A stretch of DNA of 64,000 bases from Saccharum officinarum (taxonomy: Eukaryota; Streptophyta; Magnoliopsida; Poales; Poaceae), in the NCBI GenBank assembly GCA_020631735.1, contig CM036188.1, positions 11,326,214 through 11,390,213 on the forward strand. The letters are read 5' to 3'. Below the pieces are notes generated by a model. That model saw nothing but the letters and a program-made list of their open reading frames with translations, was not told the origin of the DNA and made no database searches. Shown here one piece after another: positions 24,531 through 36,639 of this stretch. The number at the start of each line of letters is the position of its first letter. The first letter of the stretch is position 1. A program made the translations under genes and the position numbers.

Positions 24531-27245
24531 GGTGTTGGACGGTGTCATGGGTCAAAATGTCACATTGTTGTTGTCGGGTGTCACTGAGTGTGGGTGTCCG
24601 GTGGCTCGGGTGGACTCAAGAACACAGAGAACATAGAGAGGATGCAGCAGTTTATCCTGGTTCGAGCTGAAGGGACCGTGACGTCTAAGAGAGGGGGGTG
24701 AATTAGGCAACTTAAAATTCTACTTCTAACTATGGCCTCTAATTTTTACCTTAGCAAAACCTATGCAAATAAATAAATCATCTAAATGTGCAACTACAAT
24801 TTTGCTAGGTGTGTTGCTATCTCTACCGCATAAGAGTTATGCAACCTAGGTTCCAATCCTATCAACTAGCCTATCAAGTAAGTTAGAAAGGTAAAGCACA
24901 CAACTAAGATAGCAATATAAATGCGAGAGATAAAGATGAGATAGAGATGCAAACACTTGTTGATGACTCTAGTATTTTTACAGAGGTATTGAGAAGCACA
25001 CAAGATTTCCCCTAGTCCTCGTTGGAGTCCCTCGCAAGGGCCAAGATCCCGATTGGGTAACTCCATGGATAACCCCAGGCCTTCCCTACACGCAAGTGGG
25101 TCTCCAGTGTGCCTTTCGGCAAGCCTCTCCCGGATCGCTCCCCGCCATCTTCACTATCAAGCTTCCAGCCAAAATGTCGCGGGCCTTGTTCCCTCCGGTA
25201 CATGATGGCGGCCACACCACAAGCACGGTTGGTGTGATCTCGCAAGACTTACAAGCCCCGCCAAGCACAACAATGGTGTGCGCAAGCACTGAGTGGTAAG
25301 AAGCGTGCAAACCAAACTAAACACTAGGCCTAAACCTAGAGCAAGCGCATATGAGCGTGGTCTAATGAACCTAATCACTTCACAAAACACCTACGCTAAT
25401 CACCAAATATTTCACTAAGCACTATGCATGTGGAGAGCACTAAAATGGTGCAGCAACACCCTTTGTATGTTTCCTCACTCCTCCACCTCTCATTTGGCTG
25501 GTTGCAACCCATATTTATAGGACCCATTGCAAATAGAGCCGATGATAGCTTGGATGGGCAATTATGTGTGCTGTGGGACCGATGCTATAGTAGCGTCGGA
25601 CTAGTACTATAGCAGTCCACCGCCCCGCAACGGTCATTGTGTCAGTAGCTGTTGCCGCCGACCGTTGCTGTGTGCCTGAGGTTGACACGTGGGGTCACCG
25701 CCGTACTAGTCTGACGCCCCATCCATGGATTGAGTCTTACATCAGGCGCACCTCTCAGGAGCACTCTGTTCTGCACCCTAGAACCGAAACCAAACCACCG
25801 GACTGCGCACTATAGCGGTCTGACGCCTAGGCACGGTAGCGGTTCGACGCTCCTGATCTGTTTTCCTTCTGCACTGTAGCAGCCCAACGCCTAGGTACTG
25901 TAGTGGTCCGACACTCCTACTGTGTTTCCTCCCTAGTGTGAATAGTGAATGTGTCTGGTACTGTAGCGGTCCGATGCCTGTCTTCTTTTTCTTCCTTGTG
26001 ATCTTCTGCGTTCGGGCTGGTTCCGAACTTGTGGCTTGAACTTTGCTTGATCTGTTGAGTGTTCAAACATGCTTCTAAATGCCTTACTTGAGGCGGATCG
26101 CCATTTTGCCTCCGTCCAAGTCAAGTTTGTAGCCTATTGGACTACAAAACAAACACTTGCAAACACGTTAGTCCAATTCGGTCACGTTGATCATCAAACA
26201 CCAAAATCCAAACTAAATGGGCCAAGGGTCCATTTTCCTTACACGAGCTATTGGGCCCTATGTCCAGCAGCATATGTTCCTTGTATTCAAGAGCACCCAA
26301 ATTGGGGGGTTACAACAAGAGTGTGTAAGAGATTTAGAAGGGGATTGCTCGGTGCTATCCTAGGTGATGTAGCGGTGAGGTTTCTTCCCTATCGGAGGGG
26401 AGGAAGACGGTGGAGGGGAGGATCCCTTGGTGCTCCTCTCTAGGTGGCTCTGCTCTTGGTGTAGAGCTCAGAGTTTTCCTAGAGGACTCTGTTCAGTTCT
26501 GTTCGTCCTCTCTCGGCCTTCTCCTTCCTTGCTTTTGGGTTCTCTCCGGCTCCCCTCGCTATAGGATCTGACCTCCCATATAAACCGAGGTAGGTTGGGT
26601 ACATGGTGGTTTAGAGGGTTTAGTCTATGGTCTACCTACGCCGAGGTCCAGGAGGGTGTTGTTCTGGCGTGGATGGACCTTGGCGTTGTCATGGATTCGG
26701 AGAAGCCTTGGGTGTTGTCTGGTTGCTCTGATCTAATGCTCTGATTGTCAGGAGTTGTCGGCTTGGACCGACCTCCACCAGGTGCGTCTTCTGGAGGCTC
26801 CTTGGTGGCGAAGGCGTCCGGCTTGAGGGGCTGACGAGCGGCCCCGGGAGCCCCCATGCCCCTGAAGCTAGCGGAGGGATTTCACCCTTTGTGTCACGCC
26901 CCATGCGTGGCCTTGTTAGAAGAGGGCAACAACGCAGCATCCATTGGGCAGCGTTGAGGAGCCCCCGAGCCTTGGGTGCTCGGGGCGCTAGGTCCCAGCC
27001 CGGCCCTTGGCTCGGGCGGGAGGTGGAGTCAAGGATCAGGCTCGAGCTGCTGTTAATTGGGAGCCCAGAGCGCACTCGGGCGAGCCCCCAAGTCCCGAGC
27101 AGAGGCCGAGGGCATGCTCGGGTTTCACCCGATCCTTAGCTAGAAGGTGCATGAGAGTGCACCTAACGGGTGTAGCCCCCGAGCGAGCCTAGAGGAATCG
27201 GTCGAGGGGGTCCTTTCAGCGGGGAACCTCTTACCCTAGGACTTA
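24530..27245. repeat. LTR-like retrotransposon sequences, one nested in another
   Basis: The outer sequence (24530-24667 and 26318-27245) has the GAGCCCCCGAGC-type G/C-rich blocks and the TTATCCTGGTTCGAGC segment that I associate with long gypsy LTRs of grasses. The inner block (about 24668-26317) opens TGAAGGGACCGTGACGTCTA and closes GGGGGGTTACAACA, TG...CA ends, and has GAGGGGGGTGAATTAGGC near its start, a signature I associate with copia LTRs. I could not find a clean target duplication (flanks CGAGC and AGAGT), so the boundaries are approximate and the class is inference. Confidence 0.4.
25560..25980. repeat. array of short degenerate motif around GTAGCGGTCCGACGCC
   Basis: At least six variants of the unit ACTGTAGCGGTCCGACGCCT occur, in one orientation, within about 420 bp (about 25570, 25600, 25805, 25835, 25875, 25900, 25955). 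Spacing is irregular. The array lies inside the inner LTR-like block. Confidence 0.7.
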
Positions 27246-27840
27246 ACATATCCCTATGTTTGAGTCTCGTCAGGTGGCCAACCGCTTGGCAAAATGGGGT
27301 CTGCCTCACCCATCCCTTATGTCAGTCACCTTTTGGTTGGTGTTGTGTTTGCTCGCCAAGTTTGGGCTTCAATTTTTCAGCTCTTGGGCATAGTACAATT
27401 AGCACCTGATCTTTCAATGGGTCATTTCTCTGATTGGTGGAGAAAAGTTTTCAGAGCTGTACAAAAAGAAGCACATGAGGGCCTCAACTACTTTCAATAA
27501 TCTTGGTGGCATGGGAGATCTGGAAGCACTGCAATGATTGTGTGTTCGAGAATTCGAGGCCGAGTATTCAGGTGGTGCTGAGGGCTGTGAACGTGGAGGG
27601 TGGTCTGGTGTTCAGCAGGGGCTTCAAAGCTCAAGATCTCATGCCCAGGTTGCTGGCTCTTGGTGCGTAGGCCCTTTGGTCGCTGGTCATTTTTCTTGTT
27701 CTTTGTGGCGTGTTTCTAGATTAGTTCCTGAGGTGTGGTGTGTGTGTGTTCACTCTTTGTATTGGGTTTGGGTCCTTTTGGACTCGTGTACTATTTTTTC
27801 TACCTTAATGAAATGACACGCAGCTCTCCTATGTAGTTCG
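27246..27840 (+). pseudogene. LINE (L1-type) 3' end remnant
   Basis: Plus-strand pieces read ANRLAKWGLPHPSL (27275-27320), then after a frameshift HLLVGVVFARQVWASIFQLL, FSDWWRKVFRAVQKEAHEGL and, in another frame, WEIWKHCNDCVFEN: the zf-RVT region and C-terminus of plant L1 ORF2. The segment ends with a 3' tail ending GACACGCAGCTCTCCTATG, common at the 3' ends of grass LINE copies. It is 5'-truncated and has lost the cysteine-rich core. Confidence 0.75.
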
Positions 27841-27934
27841 AGATGAAAAATAGTGCCACCTCTAGAAATCAATTAATAGATATAACACTCTTAAGTGGCC
27901 CGTCTCTAGAAATTATTGTTTGACAAAAATCATA

Positions 27935-28193
27935 CTCTCTCCAGGTTGGTAAAAGAAGTCGTTTTGGATAAGGTTTGGGTCAAACATTAGGAATATAAAT
28001 CATGAATAACTTTTAAGTTGTTGAGTTTAAAAATATGAAAACCATATGAATAGATTTGTCTTGAAAAATACTTTCACAAACATATACATATAACACTTTT
28101 CAATAAATACTTTAATAAAAATAAGAAGTCAAAGTTATGCTTTGGAGACCGTGTCGCTGTCTAAAATGACTTCTTTTACCAACCTGGAGGGAG
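27935..28193. mobile_element. Stowaway-type MITE (Tc1/mariner), 259 bp
   Basis: Long terminal inverted repeats (CTCTCTCCAGGTTGGTAAAA on the left, inverted TTTTACCAACCTGGAGGGAG on the right, one mismatch) are flanked by TA on both sides (27933-27934, 28194-28195), the Stowaway target preference. The interior is AT-rich and non-coding. Confidence 0.95.
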
Positions 28194-28195
28194 TA

Positions 28196-29009
28196 GCTTT
28201 TAATACGAAGTTGGAGAAGACGAGCGTTATACCAAAATTACAGAGCTTGACGTAATCTACAACTTCATAATTGATATTTTTTTTGTTTGAAACAATTTAG
28301 AGTCTTAGCAATTCATTTGTACCTCTCAAATTGAAATTTAAAATTTAGAATTTTCAATCAACATCGATGTTGCTTGATGTAATCTACAACATCCGACGTT
28401 GATTGAAAATGAATATTTGGAAATGACAAGTTTTGCATTCGGGGTCCTTTAAAGTCCCAAATATTCATTTTTAGTTATTAGATTTTCAAATTACAAATTT
28501 ATAACTGTCAAATGACCTCGTGTGTTAACATGGTGTATATACTAAAGTCATAGTGCTCAATGCATTTACAACTTTATAGTTCACAAGTTTCTATTTGAAA
28601 TTGTTAGACCCAAATATTTGTTTCTAAACTATCAGATTTTGAGATGAAAATTTTCAAACGATCTCAAATGGAGACACATTCTATACCAAAATTCTAGTGC
28701 TCAATCGAATCTAAAACTTTTTTGTTGAAACATTTTTCACTGACCATCATTTAGGGGTTGGAATAATCAATAAAAGATTCCTAGAAGTTAGTACAAAAAG
28801 ATATCATCCGATATTTCTCATCAGATTATGTTTTTCATGTGACCCTTAAATCACATGTGTTATTCGCCCTTGTTGAATCAAGCTACAAATATTTTGAACT
28901 AATAGTGCTTGTGTTTACATAGTCAGACATATATCACTTAGTGTAACTAACCCAACTGACATTTTCAAGTTTATTTGCCTGGCTAGATAAAAAAATGTTA
29001 ACCTCCCAG
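28196..29009. other. AT-rich, internally repetitive sequence, possibly CACTA interior
   Basis: Three diverged blocks with a common theme (ATACCAAAATT, AGTGCTCAAT, ACAACTTTATAGTT) start near 28230, 28545 and 28690. An inverted repeat at 28350-28410 could fold into a hairpin. Style and context (TAGTGCCACCTCTAGAAAT at 27848, related CCGCCCCTAG-like text at 33520-33560) suggest a decayed CACTA-type element entered by the Stowaway and the solo LTR, but I see no termini. Confidence 0.35.
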
Positions 29010-29014
29010 CAACA

Positions 29015-32000
29015 TGTCACACCAAAAAATTCGTATTTTGGGTTGTGCATGAAAAACACTAAATAAAATAAATGATTTCAATATTTGAATAAATTTATTA
29101 GATAAGTTAAGTTGCTGCTAATTTAAATATAGAAAATTATGGATTTAAACTTTTTCATATTAAGTTGATAATGTGGTGTTTGTGTGATGCTTGTCTTTGG
29201 TGTTGGGGAGTGCTATTATTTTTTAAAATACCATAGGACGACGTTTATTTCTCACCGAAAAAACTTTTTGGCATTTTCTAGATTTAAAATTTTAATTTCC
29301 GTGAGCTTAATCTTTTTCCTTGATCTCTTCATAAATCTTTTCATTAGCTCAAACTCATTTAGTTGAGTTCCTTATCCCTCCAAGTGTCCTCAGGATTTTT
29401 CCGGTGATTTTTCTGAGTTTCGGGCTATTTTTCGTGGCTTAAAAGGTAATTCTAGATTTTCTGAAATTATTTTTATTCGCAAAATTAAAATAATCCCAAA
29501 ATTAAGAAATTCTGAAAAGTTTCCAAACCCTAGACTTGTATATATATCGGTGTTCTTCTCGACACGCTGATCACAGATCTAAAAACCCCATCGCGAGCCG
29601 CCACTCGTAGCTCCCTTCATCTCTCGCCGAAGTTCGTCATGTACAGCTTGCGTTCCGGCGAACTTCCGGCGAAGGTTCGACGAACTTTTCCGACCACGTT
29701 TCTCATCTCCGGCGAATTCCGCTTCTACTCCGAGGTTTGTCTCGTCGTCCTCTTCACCGGCACACCTTTCGTTTCGCGAACCATCATCCGTTCATCGATT
29801 CCCTAATACTTCTCTCTTTTTTCGGCGAGGTCATCTATGGAGGTTGTCGTCTCGTCGTCTTGTTTTCTCGGTCACCTCTTCGTCCTGCGCCTCTCCCTTG
29901 GCCTGACGCCACATGGGCTCCACGTTGCGGCCCCGCGACGCCCGTCCGGCGCCCCAGCGCGCGGCCCCTTCCTTTCGCGCGAACAGCACGGCCGCTGCCG
30001 TTGCGTGTGGCCGCCGGCCAAGCAGCAGGCCGTGCGGGGCCCTGCCCCAGCCGTCCTTGTAGGCCTAGCGCCCTTGCTGCGCCGCCTGCTGGCCGGCAGG
30101 CCGAGGCTGAGCCCTCCCTTCTCCACGTGCGAGCAGCAGCAGGCCATCTCCATGCCCATGACGTTCGTACAGGCCAAAGAAAGAAGTTACAGAACTGCCA
30201 CCGATCTTTTAATACGCGCCGTTCATTCGTTTTATGTCCGATTCGAGTCGTTCTTGTTGCGTTAATTTCGTAGCGTCGCGCTCTATGCAGTAGCATTAAC
30301 GTTTTTCATATTTCATAATTATGAATTTTAATGATTTAAATGCATTATGATTAATAATTATTTAATAGCTTTTTAGTTAAAATCAACGTAGGGTTGTAAT
30401 TCGGTTTTCGTTCTTGTTGTGTTGCGACCATGCCGATGTAAGCTACGTGTTATCAAAGTTGTTTACCTTGTCACATGTTAGTGAATTATAAATTATATTA
30501 ATACGATTAATGTTTAATCAATGTTCTTTTCAATTAAAAGTAATTTATATTTATCTCCGGTCTTTTATAATTATAAAATGTTAACTTGATTAACACCAAC
30601 CTTAATGTGTCTTTATCAATTATAATATGTTTAGTTAAACGTGAAGCGTGTAATTAATTTGGTTAATATTTATTTAATAACTTATTGAATTCAAAAGTAA
30701 CTTAGGTATATACTTTGATCTTTTATAATCAAATCATAATACTAACTTAAATGTTTTTGAGTTTATAATTTTAATGTTAAATTGATTATTGTTAACTCAA
30801 CCTAATTTTTCAATTAAGATGAGCTTTGGACCATGACGATTGCTAACTACGTTAATGGAAATAAGAATACCTTTTTAAATCATATTTTGCTTAGCTTAAG
30901 CATGCTACAGACATAACATTTATATATAACTCGTTCAGTTGCTTTCACATATACTTTTCCTTTTGTAAAGATAAAGTTAATAAACTTGATTAAATTATAC
31001 AACATTGTTTATAAATAAAATAAGAGTGGCTCCAACTTAGGCTTATACATGAGACTTTTCATGAACCAATATTAATATGATTAATATCAACCTAAATGCC
31101 TTCTTAAATATGACTTACCTAGATCAACCGTGAAACATATAATAATTCAATTAACCCTTCTCACATGTTTTATGTTTTCTAAACTATGAGTGTTCAAATG
31201 ACTTAGATGATATAATTATTTATAATTAAAATATGACTAAGGTTATACTCTGACTTTCATAATTTGGTTATTGGTTAATTTAACTCTAGGTTACTTCTCT
31301 AAAATGTCCATCATCTTACCATGACTAAAATACATCAAGCTTATAGTCTATCTTCTCCGTTTTGTCGTAAGTACCTTGTTGGACATATCCTCTTTTACGA
31401 TAGCTCTATTCTCCGTCGTTCTTGTGCTCCCATGATCGTAGCAACGAGCCATGCCGTTTAGTGCGCTTCCTTTTAAAGTGTCTTCTTTGTATAATGTTTG
31501 TTCTTAGGTGTGTTTGTTGTCTGTTTGCTGTGCTTGTTTGTTGCGAGTAGAAGTGTGATTCGCGAGCATTGAAGACTAGGAGCTGAGAACCAACAAGTAC
31601 AGCAGAAGCTGAAGATCAAAGACAGAGGTTGAAGACTTCTGAGCAGCTTAACTCTGGGAGAAAGACAAGTATAGCATGAGACCATCCTTGTTATCATATT
31701 CACTATAATCATAACTACATATGCATGTGTCCTCCTTGGCAACCGTAGAGATTATAACATAGCTATTGATTTCCTGTTCCCATGTCACCTATGGGATGTG
31801 CATTTGGGTAGCTTGGCTAGTGCTTGATCTATGAACAATGATCTTGTAATATGACTAATGAATTGTGCAACCAACCATTAAGATGATTTAAATACTGTTA
31901 AAGGGTGCTAGAGCACTATGTTGTTTCATGTTGCTCTAGTCTATCTCCATAAGGACTTATCTGTAAGTGATAACCGGGATTGACAGTACAGCTGTGAGGG

Positions 32001-32869
32001 CTATATGGCTCTGGCTCTAGTTGTTTAAGAGACCTTTTCTAGCTTGTTAGAGGTTACCCTTGTGGCGCAAATGGGGAAAAGCAGATTGTGGATCCCTGCG
32101 AGTGGTTGTATCACACAGACTGACTGATAAAACCTAACGGACCTAACTTGTTAGACGAACTTTTAAATAGCTTTATATGATTTCCGGTGTTTTGATCCTA
32201 GCTAACCCATGCATTTGGAAGTCATGACTCATAGTAAAAGTGTACACCTCTACGCAGAGTTTAATAAACTGGTATACTAGTCGTGTTCACAGACACGAGC
32301 GGCCTTGGGATTCTTACAGAATAGTTGATCACCATTGTTATATCATGTTTAATTATTGTTGTTACTATAATGCTCATGTTAATGCTATTCATTATTCTTA
32401 TTACAATTGATCATTGGTTCATTAATGGGAATTGGAATACCTTAATGTTACTCAATTGCTAAATAAATGATGATTCAAAGCTAAATGCCGTCAAACAATG
32501 TCTAGCCTTTTGTGCCTCATGAACCTTGTGTTATACTTGTTGAGTTCGACATTGACTCACCCTTGCTATTTTCACCACACTCCAGTGTATAGTAAGGTGC
32601 TACTTAGAAGAAGGATAAAGGTGTAATGGAGTATCCAGAAGTCTATCTGAAGTGCTTGGCATATGGAGACCCCAGTCAGCCGTCCCTGAGAGGAATGGAG
32701 CTGAAGTTTAGTCATCGTTCCGCGATACTCTGATGTAAGTGTTATTATAGATATGTGTACGTTAAATAAATAACATTATTTCTGATACTTTTTCATTCTG
32801 ACGTACGTGTGGACTTCCTGGGCACACATATGGCTGACCTGGATTAGTTCTTTAAAACCGGGTGTGACA
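29015..32869 (+). repeat. solo LTR of a Tekay-like gypsy element, 3.86 kb, TSD CAACA
   Basis: Ends TGTCACACCA and CCGGGTGTGACA. The 5-bp duplication CAACA is at 29010-29014 and 32870-32874, and there is no primer site, polypurine tract or coding sequence, so this is a solo LTR left by LTR-LTR recombination. The right third (31660-32869) matches the LTRs of elements A and B (e.g. GAGGGCTATATGGCTCTGGC, CTAGCTTGTTAGAGGTTACC), whereas the left two thirds appear unrelated to them. A TATA box (TGTATATATATCGG) at about 29536 precedes a GC-rich probable leader. Open frames at 29737-30296 are within this leader and are not taken as genes. Confidence 0.93.
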
Positions 32870-32874
32870 CAACA

Positions 32875-33784
32875 CTTCTTCTCCACTAACTTATCGAGGC
32901 CTCAAAACAAACAAACCCGAAATCCATTTATCTTGTTGGCCCGGCCTTGCTCTTCCTAGTAGAAGACATGTTTGGGCTGGGCCTGCGAGCTTTGCTGTTG
33001 AATCCACAATTTCAAGTTCAAGTTCATGGGCTTGCTTTTCTAGTAAGTTTTTATGAGTTGCGCTTTATCCAACAGATCCTAATAAGAGTTTGTCCTGCTC
33101 CGCCATCCAGATTCTCTGTCCAGTTTCTCAAGAAAAAATCCAGATTCTCTAATCCTCTCTGTGGGTGCATTTTTTGACTTTGACTTGAGAAGAGGACTGA
33201 TGATCTCGTCTTGTTGGAACCATTTTTTAACAACTTAGCTATTCATATAACTGCTACTGAATATCTCCTTACTATCTGCTAAGACAGAAAAAATACTACA
33301 AATTTTGACAGGGCATCCCAAAACAAGCAATTCAAAACATCAACATGTACATTGTCAAAAAAAACTGGTACTTAAGCATGCATCACCGCCTCCTAGTGAG
33401 CTCCCAAATCCCAATAGAGTGATACGTAGAGTTGTTGCAAGGAAGAAAGGAGGCTTTATAGGGAGTTATTTTCAGGGATGGTTCACTAAGATAGAGGACT
33501 AGTCCTTTAAATTATTTTTAGGGGCGATTCTATTAAGAGAACCACCCCTAGAAATTTCTAGAGCCGGTTCTCTCTTAAGACCCTAAAAAATCACATTTTC
33601 AAGGGTTGGATTTCTTAATAGGATCTCCCTTAAAAGTTGTTATATTTCTAGGTACGGTTTTCTTAACGAAACTGCCGTTGCAAATGGATTTTAAGTGACC
33701 GTGAGCTACAATGCTCCCTATTCTAGTTAGAGGTGGTTTCTTATGTAAATTGTTGCTGCAAGAAATCAGTACTAACTATAAATA
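32875..33784. other. intergenic, possible transposon remnant
   Basis: No gene recognised. Around 33500-33760 the text alternates AGGGGCGATTCT and ACCACCCCTAGAAATTTC, direct and inverted copies of a motif typical of subterminal regions of CACTA-type elements. Confidence 0.4.
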
Positions 33785-34530
33785 CATGTCTTCTGCAACA
33801 TAAAAATAAAAAAATACTAAATTATTTTTAGATTTACGTTGATGTGCAAATCTCTTAAACAAAGTCATTAGAACGGTGAATTGTTTATTTTTCTTAGTAA
33901 TCATGGTTGCACATATTTTTCCAAGTTATTCATGTCCTGAAATATACTTTGGAATGTTCTTTTTTTTTAGAGCTCTAGAAGTAATTAAAATAACATAAAG
34001 ACAACATTTGTCATAATTATTTTTAATGAAAAATAAATAAAATACCTTAGCATTGTGCTGATTTCAACCAATTTCCTTACCTCCTCTCCTGTCTCATTTC
34101 AGCCATGAAGGGATGAGAAGGTGCATGGGCTGAAATGAGGTATGACAGAGGATGGAAAGAAATGGGCTAAAATCGACCAAGGCTAATGGAGTGGCATTAT
34201 TTTGTTTTCATTTGAAAAAATTGTGAAAATAATCTTTGTATTAATAAAATTATTTATAAAGCAATAGAAATTTGAATAAAATGATGTAGGATAAATTTTA
34301 TGATCACATGAAAATTTGGAAGGAATACTCGAATGTTCTCAAAAGATTCTGAAATTTGGTGGGAGACTGAAACACAGCCTTATGACATCCTTGAGTCCTG
34401 ATAATTGAGACATGCCATTTTTGGTACCTATGTATGGTTGATTCAAAAGAATGATTAGAACTCCCACATCCTAATAAGATGTATTTTTTTCAAAAGAATG
34501 ATTAGCACTCCCATGCAAGTGGCAAGTGTT
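33785..34530. repeat. dispersed repeat, copy 2 (no MITE)
   Basis: Aligns with 8650-10130 minus the MITE and the tandem duplication. At 34030-34060 it reads AATAAATAAAATACCTTAGC, the equivalent of the empty insertion site. Its right end has a further partial duplication of CAAAAGAATGATTAG (34443 and 34488). It lies about 0.5 kb beyond the stop codon of WOX3. Confidence 0.75.
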
Positions 34531-35064
34531 TTTTTTTCCTTTGAAGGGTTGTGGGGTGTGGGATTTATTCACATACACTCTTGACTCAAAAAAAAAATGG
34601 ATTCCGGTGGATGCTTATGGAGTTGCATGAATAATTTGACATGATGTGGCAATTTCTTAGTCTTCATCACACGTTGCAATTAACTTTAGGACAAGATAAA
34701 AGACTTGACTTGATAAACTCGATAATAAAGGACTCATCACTAGAGAAGATGAAGGTAAATTATATATAGCCATATATAAGTCATCCGTTCGACCGTTCCC
34801 TCACTCGTTGCTGTTGAGTAAATGGAGCATTGGTCGCAGTGTGCTAAAACAAATCCATTGCACCAAGATAGATACATATAGATTGAAGTCGAGCACTGAA
34901 ACTTAAACGTAGTTATAACAAGGAAAGTAGCAGGTAGCGTCACACAGAACACAACAATATAATGGCACACTTGAGATGACCGAATCTACTAGCTAGCTAG
35001 CTAGCAAATCAAAGAACTACTAGAAGCAATATAGAAACTAAAGGGATTCAATAATAACGATTAA

Positions 35065-35950
35065 TTAGTTGGTGGATGTGGAGCAAGAGGAGGACTTGGA
35101 GCTGCTGCACTCGTCCTTGAGCCCAGTGCTCTTAGTGGGGAAGAGGTCCAAGGTCTTGAGAGGGCGGCGGCAGCACGGCGGCAGCTGGAGATGAGCTGCG
35201 CCACCCTCGTCAGAGCTGCCTGATGCCGCACCGTAGCTGGCGTTGCAGTGCTCCATGGCCTCTGCGGCGTCCCACTCCTCCAGCTGATTGCTGCTGCAGC
35301 TGTTGTATAACGCACCTCCACCTCCATAGGCACCTGCACCAGTAGCCTTATTTCCTCCTCCTGCTGCAGCTGCAAGGTCCACCATGCCGGGAGCAGCCGG
35401 GTTCAGCACTGGCGGAACAGTCGCCGCCTGCTGCCCCAAGTAGCCCTAATAATCAATTGATGAACATGGACATATAGATACATTATCAAGCATGCACTTA
35501 TAACAAGCTGAAAAATACTGGAATGTAAACAGTTAAAATGTCTACCAGGTGTGGCACGAAGTTGGTTGCGTACGGGTGGTGGTGCTGGTGCAGCTGCATC
35601 ACCGCCGGATGCACACCGGCGCTGCTGCCGCCTGCTGCCGGAGACGGAAGGGTGGCGCTGCTGTTAGGGCTCGAAGCCGGCGCTGCTGTAGTGGCCAGCT
35701 GCTGCTGAGCGTACTGCTGCTGGTGCCGGGCGCAGAGGCGGCGGCGGAGCCGCTGGCGCTCGCGAGCCTTGTGGTTCTGGAACCAGTAGAAGACGTTCTT
35801 GCCCTCGATGCGGCCGTAGTAGGCCAGGTGCGCCGTGATCTGCTGGATCTCCGCCGCGTTGGGCGTCCTCACGCCGCTCCGATACATCTCCTCCAGGATC
35901 ATCAGCTGCTCCGGCGTCGGGCACCAGCGGGTCGAAGGTGTCTGCGGCAT
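35065..35950 (-). CDS. WOX3: WUSCHEL-related homeobox protein, WOX3 / narrow-sheath type
   Basis: Two exons: 35546-35950 (135 codons) and 35065-35445 (126 codons and TAA), with a 100-bp intron (35446-35545; GTAGAC donor, TTATTAG acceptor, phase 0), giving 261 residues. The protein opens [20 protein letters not shown] and carries the WOX homeodomain at about residues 5-70, with [20 protein letters not shown] and helix-3 [17 protein letters not shown] glutamine- and histidine-rich middle follows. Exon 2 resumes [12 protein letters not shown] and contains the WUS-box [10 protein letters not shown] near residue 240. Members of this clade (maize NS1/NS2, rice NAL2/NAL3) are nuclear regulators that recruit lateral founder cells of leaves and set blade width. 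The WUS-box usually recruits TOPLESS-type co-repressors. All key parts are present, so the gene appears functional. Confidence 0.95.
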
Positions 35951-36356
35951 GGAGGATGCTAATGCTAGCTCGGATGGATCGGATCGATTCGATCAATGGA
36001 TTCAACGCCTAGCTAGCTAGCTCGATCCTAGGTAGCTTGGTTGTGTGTGTGCTAACTGCAGAACGACGACAGCTAGCTATATGTGTTCTAAGAAGTTGTT
36101 CTAGCTACACCTGCAAATCGTAGATGCATCGATCAGCAGAGTCTGTCATAAGCTAAATATAATAATACTGGTAAATATAGCTAGATAGACATACAGATAC
36201 TCTGATATATGTAGCTCACAGGCAACTTCCACACACACACAAGACACAACTCGATCGATCAGCTGCCAAATGCCGTGTGTTCCTAGTCTATGTCTTGAGG
36301 TTTGCTAGGACGAGGATGGGACTGGGATGGAAGCTGGAGCTGGGTAGATCCTCCAG

Positions 36357-36366
36357 TTATATAGAG
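36357..36366 (-). promoter_or_regulatory. TATA box of WOX3
   Basis: The minus strand reads CTATATAAC about 410 bp upstream of the ATG at 35950, implying a long 5' UTR of roughly 370-380 bp. Just upstream is a (CTAG)n run at 36366-36390; further AGCT/CTAG runs are at 36010-36022. Confidence 0.55.
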
Positions 36367-36639
36367 CCAGCTAGCTAGCTAGCTAGCTAGGGCTAGGGAG
36401 CATCATGGCCAGCCATGCGCAGCTGCCGATCCAATGGTCGATCGAATGTGAAAGCAACAACGCATATATGCATGCAGTAATGAGTGAGAGATGAATGAAG
36501 GCGGGCCGACAGAGAAAAGAAGGCTAGGCAGCGTGTGTGAGACAAATTGGTGCACATCAAAACGGCCAGAGCTTTGCAGTGATCCCTTTGACCAACGGCA
36601 CCAGTGCTAGCTACAGTCTTACTACTGACCATGGGAAAT

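Noticed and set aside
29737..30296. Overlapping long frames on both strands (up to 178 codons)
   Set aside because: They lie in the GC-rich leader part of a solo LTR, overlap each other on both strands and show no protein motif.
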